Source of the DNA: Actinacidiphila epipremni
GTDB lineage: Bacteria; Actinomycetota; Actinomycetes; Streptomycetales; Streptomycetaceae
Direction of reading: 5' to 3'
Assembly: GCF_012034175.1 (NCBI RefSeq)
Contig: NZ_JAATEJ010000004.1
Span: 62,001 to 126,000, forward strand
DNA: 64,000 nt
Shown: positions 50,407-59,645 of the stretch, in pieces
How positions within the stretch are numbered: the stretch's first letter is position 1
Layout of the letters: each line of letters opens with the position of its first letter
Made by a program: the position numbers and the translations under genes
The notes under the pieces: generated by a model
What the model was told of the DNA's origin: nothing
Database searches by the model: none
Seen by the model: the letters and a program-made list of their open reading frames with translations, nothing else

Positions 50407-50978
50407 CGGGGGGTCCTTTCGTCGAGAGCGACACCCAGGGTGCGGGCCAGGCGGCGTTTGGCGTCGCGGACGGTGGAGCGCACGGTGGCCTCGCTGACGG
50501 CCAGCAGGTCCGCGGTCTGGCGGGTGCTGTAGCCGAGGCTGAAGCGCAGCACGAACACGTCGTACTGCCGCTCCGGGAGCTGTCCGATGGCCTTCTGGAT
50601 GGTCATGTTCGTCAGCAGCTGGTCGGTGGGGTCGTCGGCGGAGTGCACCGCGAGCGCGTCGAACGCGGTCAGGTCGACGACCTCGGGGCGACGGCTGCGG
50701 GCGCGTTTCGCGTCGATGGTGCGGCTCTTGACCACCGTCCAGGCGTAGGCCTCCGGCGCGGGCTTCTGCGCGACGGCCGGCCACTTGGACAGCAGCTCCA
50801 GCATCGCCTCGTCGACGGCGTCCTCCGCGTCGGCGCGCGATCCCAGGACCACGCCCGCCCACCGCACGTAGGCGCCGCGGTTGCGCCGGTGGAAGTCCTG
50901 GAAGTCGAGGGGCTCGCCCTCGATCACCCGGCCCCTGGACACCTGGGGACGCGGTACGGGCAGCTCACGGGCGTTCAC
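50403..50978 (-). CDS. Sigma-70 family (ECF-like) sigma factor
   Basis: 191 residues from GTG 50978 with GGGAGGG upstream, overlapping the upstream short frame as GTGA. Region 2: FQDFHRRNRGAYVRWAGVV and SRADAEDAVDEAMLELL. Region 4: IGQLPERQYDVFVLRFSLGY and the recognition helix RQTADLLAVSEATVRSTV. The spacing between regions is typical of ECF factors. No membrane anti-sigma gene is adjacent; the coupled genes on either side (49666 and 50975) are candidates for partner proteins. Distinct from the SigK-like factor at 36743. Confidence 0.85.
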   Translation of the reverse strand: MNARELPVPRPQVSRGRVIEGEPLDFQDFHRRNRGAYVRWAGVVLGSRADAEDAVDEAMLELLSKWPAVAQKPAPEAYAWTVVKSRTIDAKRARSRRPEVVDLTAFDALAVHSADDPTDQLLTNMTIQKAIGQLPERQYDVFVLRFSLGYSTRQTADLLAVSEATVRSTVRDAKRRLARTLGVALDERTPR

Positions 50979-51142
50979 CGGCCGCCCTCCCGGTGGCCGC
51001 GCCCGGATCGGCTCAACTCCGTCGCGCCGAGCCGCACTCCGGCCGCCAGCACCCGGCGGACCACCTTGCGTACGTCCGGCCCGAAAGCACGGGCCGCTGC
51101 CAGGACGGCGAGCGCGGTCTCCGGCGATTGAGGGTTCGTCAC
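50975..51142 (-). CDS. 55-residue small protein preceding sigma factor
   Basis: GTG at 51142 with GAAGG a few bases upstream; its stop overlaps the sigma factor start as GTGA, giving a short leader or partner protein. The sequence is helical and basic (TALAVLAAARAFGPDVRKVV, then RRVLAAGVRLGA). Its size and coupling suggest either a translational leader that controls sigma factor synthesis or a small sigma-binding protein. A longer frame exists from 51268, but the ribosome site favours 51142. Confidence 0.5.
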   Translation of the reverse strand: MTNPQSPETALAVLAAARAFGPDVRKVVRRVLAAGVRLGATELSRSGRGHREGGR

Positions 51143-51654
51143 GGACCTTCGGGTCCTCTCGCGTTGAAGGAGGAGACACAGCCCCGTGCCGGCGCTCCCG
51201 GACCACTTCGGTGCGGTCTTGCCTAGATAGCGTTCACCGACGCGTAAAAGTGCGGAGGCAAGCGGCACAAAAAACTACACGCTGCTACTGAGCAGTCGCT
51301 TGGGTAATCAGCGAACTCCCCTCACACCCCTGGAGGTCTGGTCCACTGCGGCGCGTCCACCTGCGGCGCGCGGGCGCACGCGGGCGCGCCGGTGGCTCCG
51401 GGTGGAGCGGCGTGGTGGCGTGGTGCGTGCGGGTGATGTGATCAACACCACACACCGTCAAGAGGCGGAACGATCAGCTTCGATGTCCAAATGACTGTCG
51501 ATACGGTCAGCCGCCGCGGAGATGCCGAGGGCTGCACCTGCTGAGGCCGAGAGCCGAGGCGACGCCCTGTGATCTGCGTCGCCGAGGGTTGGCAGGATCA
51601 CGAGTGGGCCGCAGTCCGCACCGCTATCGTGTGGCGCGATACCGAGGGGGAGCG
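51143..51654. promoter_or_regulatory. Divergent intergenic region
   Basis: This 0.5 kb stretch between the small sigma-operon ORF and the coiled-coil membrane protein gene carries no convincing gene. It should hold promoters for both directions. An A-rich patch (CACAAAAAACTACAC, about 51269-51283) and a CGTAAAAG element are the only AT-rich features. A GC-rich block (51350-51440) precedes the rightward gene, which has a strong GAGGGGGAGCG ribosome site. No terminator or riboswitch structure was seen. Confidence 0.5.
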
Positions 51655-52959
51655 ATGAGCGACAAAAACACCAATGTCGTGCCCGTGTGGACGCTGTCGA
51701 CGGCAGGCGGTGCGCCGGTGCCCGCCATCACCGGCAAGAAGGGTCTCACCGCCGAGCGGCTGGTGGAGCTGCGGGCGGCTCTCGCGGCGTTCGCGGAGGC
51801 CCCCTTGGTCACGGTGGAGGCTCACCCGCTGACGAACAAGCACAGCCGGTCCGCCGGCCTGCTCGTGGGGGCGGTGAGTCCGCTGGCCCAGGAGCTGTCG
51901 CGGCTGGTCACCGAGAACGCCGGCAACGTTCCCGCGGTCAACAAGATCGCCGAATCCGGCGAGGTGCTCTACCGGATGGTCGTGCCCGCGAAGGTCGCAG
52001 CCCAGGTCGGCAAGGGCCTCGTCGGGCCGATGGTGTCCAAGGCGGCGCCGAACGGCGTGTACAGCGCGTTGGTTGACAAGTCCACCGGACTGATCGCCGC
52101 CAAAGCGGTGTTCGTTCCCGTCGAGGCCGCAGGAGCCGCAGGTGCCGCGGGCGCTGCCGCGGGAACGGCCGTCGCGGGTACGGCGTTGGCCGTGGCCGCG
52201 CCGCTGGTCCTCATGGCGATAGCGCTGGGGGCGAGTGCGTACGCCGACCAGCAGCGGCAGGGGGCGATCCGGCACATCACCGAGCTGCTGGAGAAGCTCC
52301 GTGACGAGGCGTTGGAACAGGAGCGGAGCGAACTGGCGGGGTGCCGCGACGCGATCGACAAGGCCACCGCGGTGCTTCTCGACCAGGGAAAGCTCGGCGC
52401 GTCACTCGGGCTCGACTCCGCGGTGCACGCGATAAGCAAGGCGACCGAGCGGGCCGAGCTCCGGCTGGAGAAGTGGGAGGCCGGGCTCGACGCGCTCGGG
52501 GACGGTCGGGCCGACGTCACCGACCTCGAAGCGACGTTCGCCGGCATCGCCGAGGACGGCGGGGAGTTCCGTACGCACCTCGAACTCGCGGCTCTTGCCA
52601 TCGCGCTCAAGCGACGCGTGAACGTCCTCCAGGGCGTGGAGGCCGGTCAGAACGCCCCCGACAACCCGTTTGAAAGCTTTGTGCGCAGCCTGGACAGCGA
52701 CCAGCGGCGCATCGACGAACTCGAGGCCCGCATCGCGAACGTGCTGCTGCGGCTCTCCTCGTTGGAGCTGTGCCCGCCGAAGCGGCTGAGCGGCAAGGTC
52801 ATGACGCGGGGGCAGGTCGACGCGCTGCTGGAGACGTCGTACCGGCTCCGGGCCCTGGCGGACGGAGTCGCCGCTGCCGGGACGGCCACGGAGGTCGTGA
52901 TCGACATCGAGAAGCACAGCGACGGCAGTCTCCTGGTGCTCCCGGCCCACGCGGCGTGA
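51655..52959 (+). CDS. Membrane-associated coiled-coil protein, function unknown
   Basis: 434 residues from ATG 51655. The first 170 residues are mixed alpha/beta with no recognised domain. A transmembrane segment, flanked by Ala/Gly, lies near residues 180-205 (ALAVAAPLVLMAIALGASAY), and the remaining 230 residues are helical with coiled-coil stretches (RHITELLEKLRDEALEQERS). The C-terminus has a small beta-like end (EVVIDIEKHSDGSLLVL). It faces the conservon genes tail-to-tail (11 bases apart) and is not in a clear operon. The architecture recalls bacterial proteins that anchor cytosolic assemblies at the membrane, but no function is assigned. Confidence 0.65.
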   Translation: MSDKNTNVVPVWTLSTAGGAPVPAITGKKGLTAERLVELRAALAAFAEAPLVTVEAHPLTNKHSRSAGLLVGAVSPLAQELSRLVTENAGNVPAVNKIAESGEVLYRMVVPAKVAAQVGKGLVGPMVSKAAPNGVYSALVDKSTGLIAAKAVFVPVEAAGAAGAAGAAAGTAVAGTALAVAAPLVLMAIALGASAYADQQRQGAIRHITELLEKLRDEALEQERSELAGCRDAIDKATAVLLDQGKLGASLGLDSAVHAISKATERAELRLEKWEAGLDALGDGRADVTDLEATFAGIAEDGGEFRTHLELAALAIALKRRVNVLQGVEAGQNAPDNPFESFVRSLDSDQRRIDELEARIANVLLRLSSLELCPPKRLSGKVMTRGQVDALLETSYRLRALADGVAAAGTATEVVIDIEKHSDGSLLVLPAHAA

Positions 52960-52970
52960 CCCCGGAGGGG

Positions 52971-53558
52971 TCAGTGGAGGGCGTGGGGGTGGGTGGTCAT
53001 GGTGTGGTTGAGGAGGGCGATGAGGACGTTTTTGGTGGATTCCAGGGAGCGGGCGTCGCACATCAGGATGGGGACGTCGGGGGCGAGGTCGAGGGCGAAG
53101 CGGACGTCGGAGGGGGCGTAGTCCCAGGCGCCGTCGAAGCGGTTGACGGCGACGACGAAGGATGTGCCGCGGTGCTCGAAGTAGTCGACGGCGGGGAAGG
53201 AGTCCTCCAGGCGGCGGGTGTCGGCCAGGACGACGGCGCCGATCGCGCCGAGGGCCAGCTCGTCCCACATGAACCAGAAGCGGTTCTGGCCGGGGGTGCC
53301 GAAGAGGTAGAGGACGAGGTCGGCGCTGAGGGTGACGCGGCCGAAGTCCATGGCGACGGTCGTGGTGGTCTTGGCCGCGACGCCGGTGAGGTCGTCCACG
53401 CCCTCGCTGGTCGCCGTGATCACCTCCTCCGTCTGGAGCGGGGCGATCTCGCTGACGGTGCCGACCATCGTGGTCTTGCCGACGCCGAAGCCGCCGGCGA
53501 TGAGGATCTTGACCCCCGTCGGCAGGGCGCCGGGACCGTCAGAGCTTGCGAATTCCAT
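52971..53558 (-). CDS. cvnD: CvnD, Ras-like small GTPase of a conservon
   Basis: 195 residues from ATG 53558, overlapping cvnC by 20 bases. G-domain motifs: P-loop GGFGVGKTTMVG, G2 region VTSE..GVDD (IAPLQTEEVITATSEGVDD), G3 DFGRVTLSADL with LFGTPGQNRFWFMWDEL, and G4 VAVNRFDG in place of NKxD. CvnD proteins are Rab/Ras-like GTPases that work with CvnA histidine kinase-like, CvnB Roadblock and CvnC DUF742 proteins at the membrane, analogous to eukaryotic G-protein-coupled signalling. No cvnE (cytochrome P450) follows; the next gene is convergent. Confidence 0.92.
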   Translation of the reverse strand: MEFASSDGPGALPTGVKILIAGGFGVGKTTMVGTVSEIAPLQTEEVITATSEGVDDLTGVAAKTTTTVAMDFGRVTLSADLVLYLFGTPGQNRFWFMWDELALGAIGAVVLADTRRLEDSFPAVDYFEHRGTSFVVAVNRFDGAWDYAPSDVRFALDLAPDVPILMCDARSLESTKNVLIALLNHTMTTHPHALH

Positions 53559-53913
53559 CGAGTACCGCCTGAAGGAGGTGGATTTCCGGGGCCTCCGCGA
53601 GCGCGATCGGTGCGCGCGTGTGGACGGCCCCCATGTCGAGTAGGTCACCGAGGAGGACCTTGGTCACGGTCACGGGCAGGTCCAGCCGGGCCGAGATCTC
53701 GGCGACGGACAGCGGGGCGCCCGTGCACATCCGCAGGATCACCAGGTGCTCGGGTTCGAGCCCGCGGGGCACGCCGTCGGTGGGCACGGCGATGATCAGC
53801 GTGATCAGGTTGAACTCGTCGCGGCTGGGCCGGGTCCGCCCGCCCGTCCTCGCGAACGGGCGCACGATGGGCCCCGCGTCCACGTCCCACCACGACTCCT
53901 CCGGTCCGGGCAC
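53539..53913 (-). CDS. cvnC: CvnC, DUF742 protein of a conservon
   Basis: 124 residues from GTG 53913 with a G-rich site immediately upstream (a longer in-frame reading into cvnB exists but is unlikely). DUF742 features: SWWDVDAGPIVRPFARTGGR at the start, then LITLIIAV, LEPEHLVILRMCTGAPLSVA and the winged-helix-like ISARLDLPVTVTKVLLGDL. The domain is probably a winged-helix effector partner of the Roadblock protein. Gene order A-B-C-D is preserved. Confidence 0.9.
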   Translation of the reverse strand: MPGPEESWWDVDAGPIVRPFARTGGRTRPSRDEFNLITLIIAVPTDGVPRGLEPEHLVILRMCTGAPLSVAEISARLDLPVTVTKVLLGDLLDMGAVHTRAPIALAEAPEIHLLQAVLDGIRKL

Positions 53914-53923
53914 GGCCCCCGCC

Positions 53924-54361
53924 TCAGAACGGCGGCGGCGGGACCGCCGCCGGGACCGCTGCCGCCTGGCGGGGCGCCGCGGCGAGGAAGTCACCGACCC
54001 GCCTGACGATGAGGTTCATCTCGTACGCCACCAGGCCCACGTCGATGTCGGCCTCGCCGAGCAGCGCCAGGCACGCGCCCTGTCCCGCGCCGGTCACGAA
54101 CAGGAAGCAGCTCTCCAGCTCGACGATGGTCTGCCGCACCGGCCCGCCGCCGAAGCGCCGGCCGACACCGCCGGCCAGGCTCTGGAATCCCGAGGCGACC
54201 GCCGACAGGTGCTCGGCGTCCTCCCGGCCGAGATCGCGCGAGTGGGCGATCACCAGCCCGTCGGCCGACAGCACCAGGACGTGCCTGGTCCTGGGGACGC
54301 GTCGGACGAGGTCGTCCAGCATCCAGTCGAGGTCGGTCACCGGCTTCGGCGTCTGCGTCAT
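53924..54361 (-). CDS. cvnB: CvnB, Roadblock/LC7 domain protein
   Basis: 145 residues from ATG 54361, overlapping the cvnA stop as ATGA. The Roadblock fold is recognisable: LDWMLDDLVRRVPRTRHVLV, LSADGLVIAHSRDL, SAVASGFQSLAGGVG and CFLFVTGAGQGACLALL. In conservons this protein activates or tethers the GTPase CvnD. The C-terminal 20 residues are Ala/Pro-rich. Confidence 0.92.
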   Translation of the reverse strand: MTQTPKPVTDLDWMLDDLVRRVPRTRHVLVLSADGLVIAHSRDLGREDAEHLSAVASGFQSLAGGVGRRFGGGPVRQTIVELESCFLFVTGAGQGACLALLGEADIDVGLVAYEMNLIVRRVGDFLAAAPRQAAAVPAAVPPPPF

Positions 54362-56940
54362 CGTGGGTCCCACTGTCCCTCTCCGGTCGGCCTGGTGCCG
54401 GCCGTGTCCTGGTGTCCGCCGTCGTGCTCGTGCTTGTGTTCGTGTTCGTGGCTGTGCTGGTGGCCGTGCACGTGCTCGCGTTCGGCGTCGGTACGGCCGC
54501 GGTACGACTGGCGCTGGTACGCCGACATCAGCCGGCGGGCCTCCTCGGGCGACCGCTCCGCGGGTGCCGCCTCGGGTGCCGGGGCCGCGGGGTGCAGCAA
54601 CTGCGGCTGCATGCTGGCCTGTCGGACCCGCCGCGGCAGCTGCCTGGGCCCGCGCTGTGCGCCCTCGCGTACGGGCGGCTCCTGGCGGGGAGTTGCCGCC
54701 CGGGGGCGCAGCGGCGTGGGCTCCGGGCCTACCGGGGGCGGCACTTGGCGTACGGGCTCGCGGCGTACTGGCTCGTGGCGTACGGGCTCCTGGAACGTGG
54801 GCTCCTGGCCTGGCGGCTGCTCGCGCATGTGCTCCCCGGCCACCTCGATGACATGCGGCGGTGCCAGCACGATCGCCGACGTGCCCCCGTACGGCGACGG
54901 CCGCAGGGTCACCGTGATCTTGTGGCGGGCCGCCAGCCGCGCCACGACGAAGACGCCGAGCCGGGTGTCCTGCGTGAAGCCCATGACGTTGAACTCCGGT
55001 GCCGCGGCGAGCAGCCGGTTGGCCTCGTCGCGGGCCTCCGGCGTCATGCCGATGCCGCGGTCCTCGATCTCGATGCCGAGGCCCTTGGCCACCACCTCCG
55101 CCCGTACCTCCACGCTGGTGTGCGGCGGGGCGAAATGCGTCGCGTTCTCCAGCAGTTCGGACAGCAGGTGCATGATGTCGCCCGCCACCGGGCCGGCGAT
55201 CCGCACATCGGGGATGCCGGCGAGCTTGACCCGCGAGTAGTCCTCGGTCTGCGAGGCCGCGCCGCGCAGGATCTCGCTCAGCTGCACCGACTGGCGCCAG
55301 CGCCGGGCCGGCATCGCGCCGCCGAGGATGGACAGGTTCTCCGAGTTGCGCCGCATCCGGGTGGCCAGGTGGTCCACCCGGAAGAGGTCGGCGAGCAGGT
55401 CCGGGTTCTCGCTCTCGCGCTCCAGCGAGTCCAGCAGCACGAGTTGCCGGTGCACGAGGCCCTGGCTGCGCCCGGCGAGGTTGAGGAACACCCGGCTGAT
55501 GCCCTCGCGCGTCTCGGCCTGCTCGATCGCCGCCCGCACCGCGATGCGCTGGGCCGTGGCGAACGCCCCCGCCACCTGGCCGATCTCGTCCGGGCCCTGG
55601 CCGACGTCGGGCACGGCCTCGTCCGGGTCGACCTTGTCGCCCCGCTCCAACCGGGCCATGAGCTGCGGGAGTTGCTCCTCCGCCAGCCGCAGCGTCGCTC
55701 CGCGCAGATGCTGGAGCCGGCGGATCAGGGCGCGGGAGATCAGCACCGAGATCACCACGGCCGCCGCGATGGCCAGCAGGGCGCCCACGCTGGTCGCGAT
55801 CACCGAGGTCATCAGCGAGTCCACCCGGCCGTTGGCGTAGCCGACGGCGAACGACACCTGGTCCAGGGTGAGTTGCTGGAGCTCACCGCTCACGGTGAGC
55901 ATCGAGGTCTGCCAGCTCGGGAAATCCGTCGGGATGCGGCCGGACTTCACGGCCGACTGCTCCGCGGCCACCATCGCCGCCCACTGCGGGCTCGCGGTGA
56001 TCGCCTTGTAGCGCGCGGCCTGCGCCCCGCGCAGGGCCGGCGTCACGACCCTCCACTGCTCCTGCTGCGCACCGACGAGCTGGTCGAACTGCCGCTGCTG
56101 CGCGGCCGACAACATCCCCTTGGGCGAGGTCAGTCCCGCGGAGAGCACCGCGTCCTCCCGGGACAGGCCCTCCAGCGCGCGGAAGAGGTCCGCGGCCAGG
56201 GTGCCCTCGACGAGCGCGCTGGAGTCGTTGGTCAGCCGGGCCTCGGCGGCGAAGTACGTCATGCCGGTGCTCAGGGCGCCGGTGTAGAAGTCGTACGCGG
56301 CGCCGTAGTCGACCTTGCGCGCGTCGATCTGCTGCCGGAAGCCCGGCAGTGCCGACAGGCCCGTGCTGATCTGCGCGAAGATCTGCTGCAGGGCGGGCGG
56401 GTTGCTCGTGACGACCGGGCCGGCGGCCTCCCGCATCGCTGCCAACTTGAGGTCGGTGTCGGCTCGTTGCCGCATCAGCGGACCGGGGTCCGTACCGGGG
56501 TGGGCCAGTTGGACCATCGACAGCCGGCGCTCCTCCTGGAGCGCCACCATCGCCGTCTCGCTCTTGACCCCGACCCGCTGCACGTCCCGCACGGTCTGCC
56601 GCAGGTCCAGGGCCTGGCGGAACCCCTTGGCGGTGTAGACGCCCCACAGCGCGGTCAGCGACAGGCTCGGGATCAGCACGAGCACGAGGATCCGGGTCCT
56701 GATGGACCGCGGGCCCCAAAGACCCCGCGAGGAGCGGGAGTCGCGCCGCGGGGCGGTGGCCCGCCGGCGGCCCCGTCCGCCGCGCCTGCCGGTGGTGGGG
56801 CGGCGGGTCTCGGCCCCCGGCGACGGGGGTTGCGGGGGCGGACCCGAGGCACGGTCTGCCTCGGCGGCCTGGGGCGATCGGGACGGCACGTCGTGGAATC
56901 CCCTGCTCGGCGGAACCGGAACACCCGTCCCCTGACGCAT
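54358..56940 (-). CDS. cvnA: CvnA, histidine-kinase-like sensor with His-rich tail
   Basis: 860 residues from ATG 56940. A basic Pro-rich head precedes a first membrane helix (LVLVLIPSLSLTALWGVY, about 85-105). An extracytoplasmic nitrate/nitrite-sensing-like helical domain follows, then a second membrane helix (VIATSVGALLAIAAAVVISV, about 380-400) and a HAMP-like segment. The ATPase domain has LLSELLENATHFAPP (N-box) and IEDRGIGMTPEA (G1). The C-terminus is Pro/Arg-rich with three EPVR repeats and ends in a striking histidine-rich run (HVHGHQHSHEHEHKHEH). CvnA senses signals and regulates the Roadblock/GTPase module; the His run could bind metal. Confidence 0.9.
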   Translation of the reverse strand: MRQGTGVPVPPSRGFHDVPSRSPQAAEADRASGPPPQPPSPGAETRRPTTGRRGGRGRRRATAPRRDSRSSRGLWGPRSIRTRILVLVLIPSLSLTALWGVYTAKGFRQALDLRQTVRDVQRVGVKSETAMVALQEERRLSMVQLAHPGTDPGPLMRQRADTDLKLAAMREAAGPVVTSNPPALQQIFAQISTGLSALPGFRQQIDARKVDYGAAYDFYTGALSTGMTYFAAEARLTNDSSALVEGTLAADLFRALEGLSREDAVLSAGLTSPKGMLSAAQQRQFDQLVGAQQEQWRVVTPALRGAQAARYKAITASPQWAAMVAAEQSAVKSGRIPTDFPSWQTSMLTVSGELQQLTLDQVSFAVGYANGRVDSLMTSVIATSVGALLAIAAAVVISVLISRALIRRLQHLRGATLRLAEEQLPQLMARLERGDKVDPDEAVPDVGQGPDEIGQVAGAFATAQRIAVRAAIEQAETREGISRVFLNLAGRSQGLVHRQLVLLDSLERESENPDLLADLFRVDHLATRMRRNSENLSILGGAMPARRWRQSVQLSEILRGAASQTEDYSRVKLAGIPDVRIAGPVAGDIMHLLSELLENATHFAPPHTSVEVRAEVVAKGLGIEIEDRGIGMTPEARDEANRLLAAAPEFNVMGFTQDTRLGVFVVARLAARHKITVTLRPSPYGGTSAIVLAPPHVIEVAGEHMREQPPGQEPTFQEPVRHEPVRREPVRQVPPPVGPEPTPLRPRAATPRQEPPVREGAQRGPRQLPRRVRQASMQPQLLHPAAPAPEAAPAERSPEEARRLMSAYQRQSYRGRTDAEREHVHGHQHSHEHEHKHEHDGGHQDTAGTRPTGEGQWDPR

Positions 56941-57042
56941 CGTGAGGACGGCGACGCCAAGCGTGCCGGTGGCCGGGGCGGGGATATCGACGATTCGCGC
57001 ACACGAAATCGTCGATTGCCGTAGCGAACCCCGGAGTTCGTG

Positions 57043-58044
57043 TTAAGGGAGTACGCCCCGCCCCTTTGGGCCGCCGGTCTGCGACTGCCGGTATTCGCGT
57101 GGGGTGATGTCGTGGAATTGGCGGAACATACGGGTGAAGACGGTGGGGCTCTCAATTCCGACAGACCGGGCGATCGCGGCGACCGGGCGCTGCCGCTGCC
57201 GCGGGTCCGCCAGGATTCTGCGGGCCTTCTCCATTCGGGCCTCGCGAATGTGCCGGGCCGGCGAGGTGCCGCTTTCCCGGAAGACGATCTCGACGTAGCG
57301 CGCCGAGACGCCGAAGGCCGCGGCCACCGTCCGGGCGGACAGGTCCGGCTCCGCGAGGTGGCGCTGCACGAAGTCCCGCATGCGCAGCAGCTGCGCCCGA
57401 TGGCCGAGCAGGGCGTTCGTGCCGGCCTGGTCGGCGGGCTCGTGGGAGCGCAGCACGGAGAAGACCAACTCACGCAAGGTGTGGCCGAGTTCGGGCAGCA
57501 GTTGCGGGTCGAACCGGTCCTCACCGGCGTATATCTCGGCGATCGCGGCCCGGAGGACCGCCAGCACCGGGTTGTCCGCGCCGATCCGGCGCCCCACCCG
57601 CTCCCGGGCCTCGGGCATGACGCGGGTCAGGTCCGCGCGCGGCAGCGTGAGCACGAGGTGGTGGGCGAAGCCGTCGGCCCGCAACTGGAAGGGGACGGTG
57701 CTGTCGAGCAGGATCGCGTCCCGGCGGTGCAGCCGGAAGCGCCGGTTTTCCTGGCTCGCATAACTGACTTCCTGCGCGATCGACAGCATGAAGAAGTCGT
57801 CCTGGTTTCCGGCCAGCATCCGCGGGGTGCGCACGACCCGCACCGGGTGCGAACCGACGTCCGTCAAGGTGAGGTATCCCAGGTCGAGTTGGTGGGCCCA
57901 GCCGGTGTAATCCGCACGGCCCCCGGTGTCGCCTATCGGGATCGCGTCGAGTTCGACTAATGCCTCGCGCAAAGCGCCACGCCAGGCGTCGACATCGCCC
58001 ACCCCGCCCCGGAGGGGACGCGGGGACTCGGGGGACACGCTCAT
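57043..58044 (-). CDS. AraC-family transcriptional regulator
   Basis: 333 residues from ATG 58044. The N-terminal AraC_binding_2-type domain covers roughly residues 25-210 (LGYLTLTDVGSHPVRVVRTP, FFMLSIAQEVSYASQ, RRDAILLDSTVPFQL). The C-terminal double helix-turn-helix is clear: DLSARTVAAAFGVSARYVEI and ARSVGIESPTVFTRMFRQFH, ending DITPREYRQ. It is divergent from the FAD monooxygenase gene (197-base intergenic), so it most likely controls that gene. The ligand is unknown. Confidence 0.85.
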   Translation of the reverse strand: MSVSPESPRPLRGGVGDVDAWRGALREALVELDAIPIGDTGGRADYTGWAHQLDLGYLTLTDVGSHPVRVVRTPRMLAGNQDDFFMLSIAQEVSYASQENRRFRLHRRDAILLDSTVPFQLRADGFAHHLVLTLPRADLTRVMPEARERVGRRIGADNPVLAVLRAAIAEIYAGEDRFDPQLLPELGHTLRELVFSVLRSHEPADQAGTNALLGHRAQLLRMRDFVQRHLAEPDLSARTVAAAFGVSARYVEIVFRESGTSPARHIREARMEKARRILADPRQRQRPVAAIARSVGIESPTVFTRMFRQFHDITPREYRQSQTGGPKGRGVLP

Positions 58045-58241
58045 TGCATGGTCCTTCCGTCATGGACGGCGTACGAATCGCGTGAGGCGCAAATGTACAG
58101 AGCGGGTGCGCGGATCGTCGGTTCGGGACCGGACCGGAGGCCCACGATGTTCTGCGCCGCTCCCGTCCGGGGGCGGCGGCAGCGGAAGCGGCGGCAGCGG
58201 CGCGAGCGGCGGACCGCGGGCAGCCGCAGACGGGAGGTCAT

Positions 58242-59618
58242 ATGCGCAGGGCCGTCGTACTCGGAGGCAGCATCGCGGGGTTGCTGGCCGCCCGGGTGCT
58301 CAGTGGCCACGCCGAGGAGGTGCTGGTCGTCGAGCGGGACGACATCGCGGCCTCGGGCGCGTTCGGGGGTGCGCGGGACCCGCGGCCCGGGGTTCCGCAA
58401 GGCACGCAGATGCACGCCCTGTTGGAGGCGGGGCGGCGGCTGCTCGACAACTGGTTCCCCGGCTTCACCGCCGAACTCGTCGCGGGCGGCGCCACGTCGG
58501 CCGACACCGGCCGGGGGGTGCACAGTTACCTGGAGGGCCGGCGCAGAGTGCTGGTCGGCGGGGTGGAGATGGTCAGCGCGACCCGCCCCTTCCTGGAGGC
58601 GCACCTGCGCCGCAGGGTGCTGGCGCTGGACAACGTCCGGCTCGTCAACGGCCGGGTGTGCGGGCTCCGTTACGCCGGCGGCCGGGTCGACGGCGTACGG
58701 TACGCGCGCCCTGACGCGGACGCGGACGCGGACCCGGGTTCGGGCTCGGCCCCCGGCTCCGGCGCGGAGGACGTCCTGGACAGCGACCTGACGGTCGACG
58801 CGACCGGCCGCGCGAGCCGGCTCGGCACCTGGCTGCGGGAGGGCGGCTGGCCCGAGCCCGCGCTGCGCCGCATGCACGTCGACCTCGGCTACGCCACCGC
58901 GCTGTTCCGCCGCCCCGAGGGCGGGCACGACGCGATGCTGGCGCAGTCCCTGACCACCCTCCCGGACGGCAGGCTGCGCCTGAGCACCCTGGGCCGAGTC
59001 GAGGGCGACCGGTGGATCGCCCTGACGGCCGGCTACGCCGACGACCGCCCGGGCCGCGGCACGGAGGAGTTCCTGCTGCGCTGCAAGCAGGACCCGGCGG
59101 CGGCGTTCCGCCGGCTGGCCGAGGACGCCGAGCCGATCGGGGAGCCGGTCGGCTACCGCCACCCCGACAACCGAAGACGCGACTTCCACCTGCTGGACCG
59201 CTTCCCCGCCGGGCTCGTCGCGGCCGGCGACTCGCTCGCCTCCTTCAACCCCGTCTACGGCCAGGGCATGTCGTCGGCCGCGATGCACGCCGCGTGCCTG
59301 GCGGCCTACCTCGACACCAGGCCGTCACCGCGGGACCCGGCGTGGCCGTACTTCAAGCGCACCCGGCGCGTCGTGGACGACGCGTGGCAGACGTCCGCCC
59401 TCAACGACCTGAAGCTCCCGCACGTCACCGGCCCGCGCCCGCCCGGCTTCACCCTCGCCTCCCGGCTCGGCGACCTCGTGGTCCGCGCCTCCGTGACCGA
59501 CCCGGTGGTCCACCGGCGCTTCCTCGACGTGATGCACATGCTCGCCCCGGCCCGCACCCTGATGCGCCCCGGGACGCTGCTGCGCGCCGCAGCGGCGGTC
59601 CGCAGGCAAGGCGCCTGA
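58242..59618 (+). CDS. FAD-dependent monooxygenase
   Basis: 458 residues from ATG 58242 with GGGAGG 8 bases upstream. The FAD Rossmann motif is slightly degenerate (VLGGSIAGLLAARVL) and is followed by VVERDDI, the usual ribose-binding acidic position. The second FAD motif is present as GLVAAGDSLASFNPVYGQGM. The centre carries VDATGRASRLGTWLRE. An insertion with Asp/Ala repeats (about residues 150-170; DADADADPGSGS) is low-complexity. Such enzymes hydroxylate or epoxidise aromatic or polyketide-like substrates; none is identifiable here. It stands alone with the divergent AraC regulator. Confidence 0.82.
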   Translation: MRRAVVLGGSIAGLLAARVLSGHAEEVLVVERDDIAASGAFGGARDPRPGVPQGTQMHALLEAGRRLLDNWFPGFTAELVAGGATSADTGRGVHSYLEGRRRVLVGGVEMVSATRPFLEAHLRRRVLALDNVRLVNGRVCGLRYAGGRVDGVRYARPDADADADPGSGSAPGSGAEDVLDSDLTVDATGRASRLGTWLREGGWPEPALRRMHVDLGYATALFRRPEGGHDAMLAQSLTTLPDGRLRLSTLGRVEGDRWIALTAGYADDRPGRGTEEFLLRCKQDPAAAFRRLAEDAEPIGEPVGYRHPDNRRRDFHLLDRFPAGLVAAGDSLASFNPVYGQGMSSAAMHAACLAAYLDTRPSPRDPAWPYFKRTRRVVDDAWQTSALNDLKLPHVTGPRPPGFTLASRLGDLVVRASVTDPVVHRRFLDVMHMLAPARTLMRPGTLLRAAAAVRRQGA

Positions 59619-59645
59619 CACGCGCCGGCGCCGAAAGGGGAGCCG

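Noticed and set aside
54412-57024. An 870-residue plus-strand reading opposite cvnA
   Set aside because: Antisense to a clear CvnA with conserved motifs; codon bias follows the minus strand.
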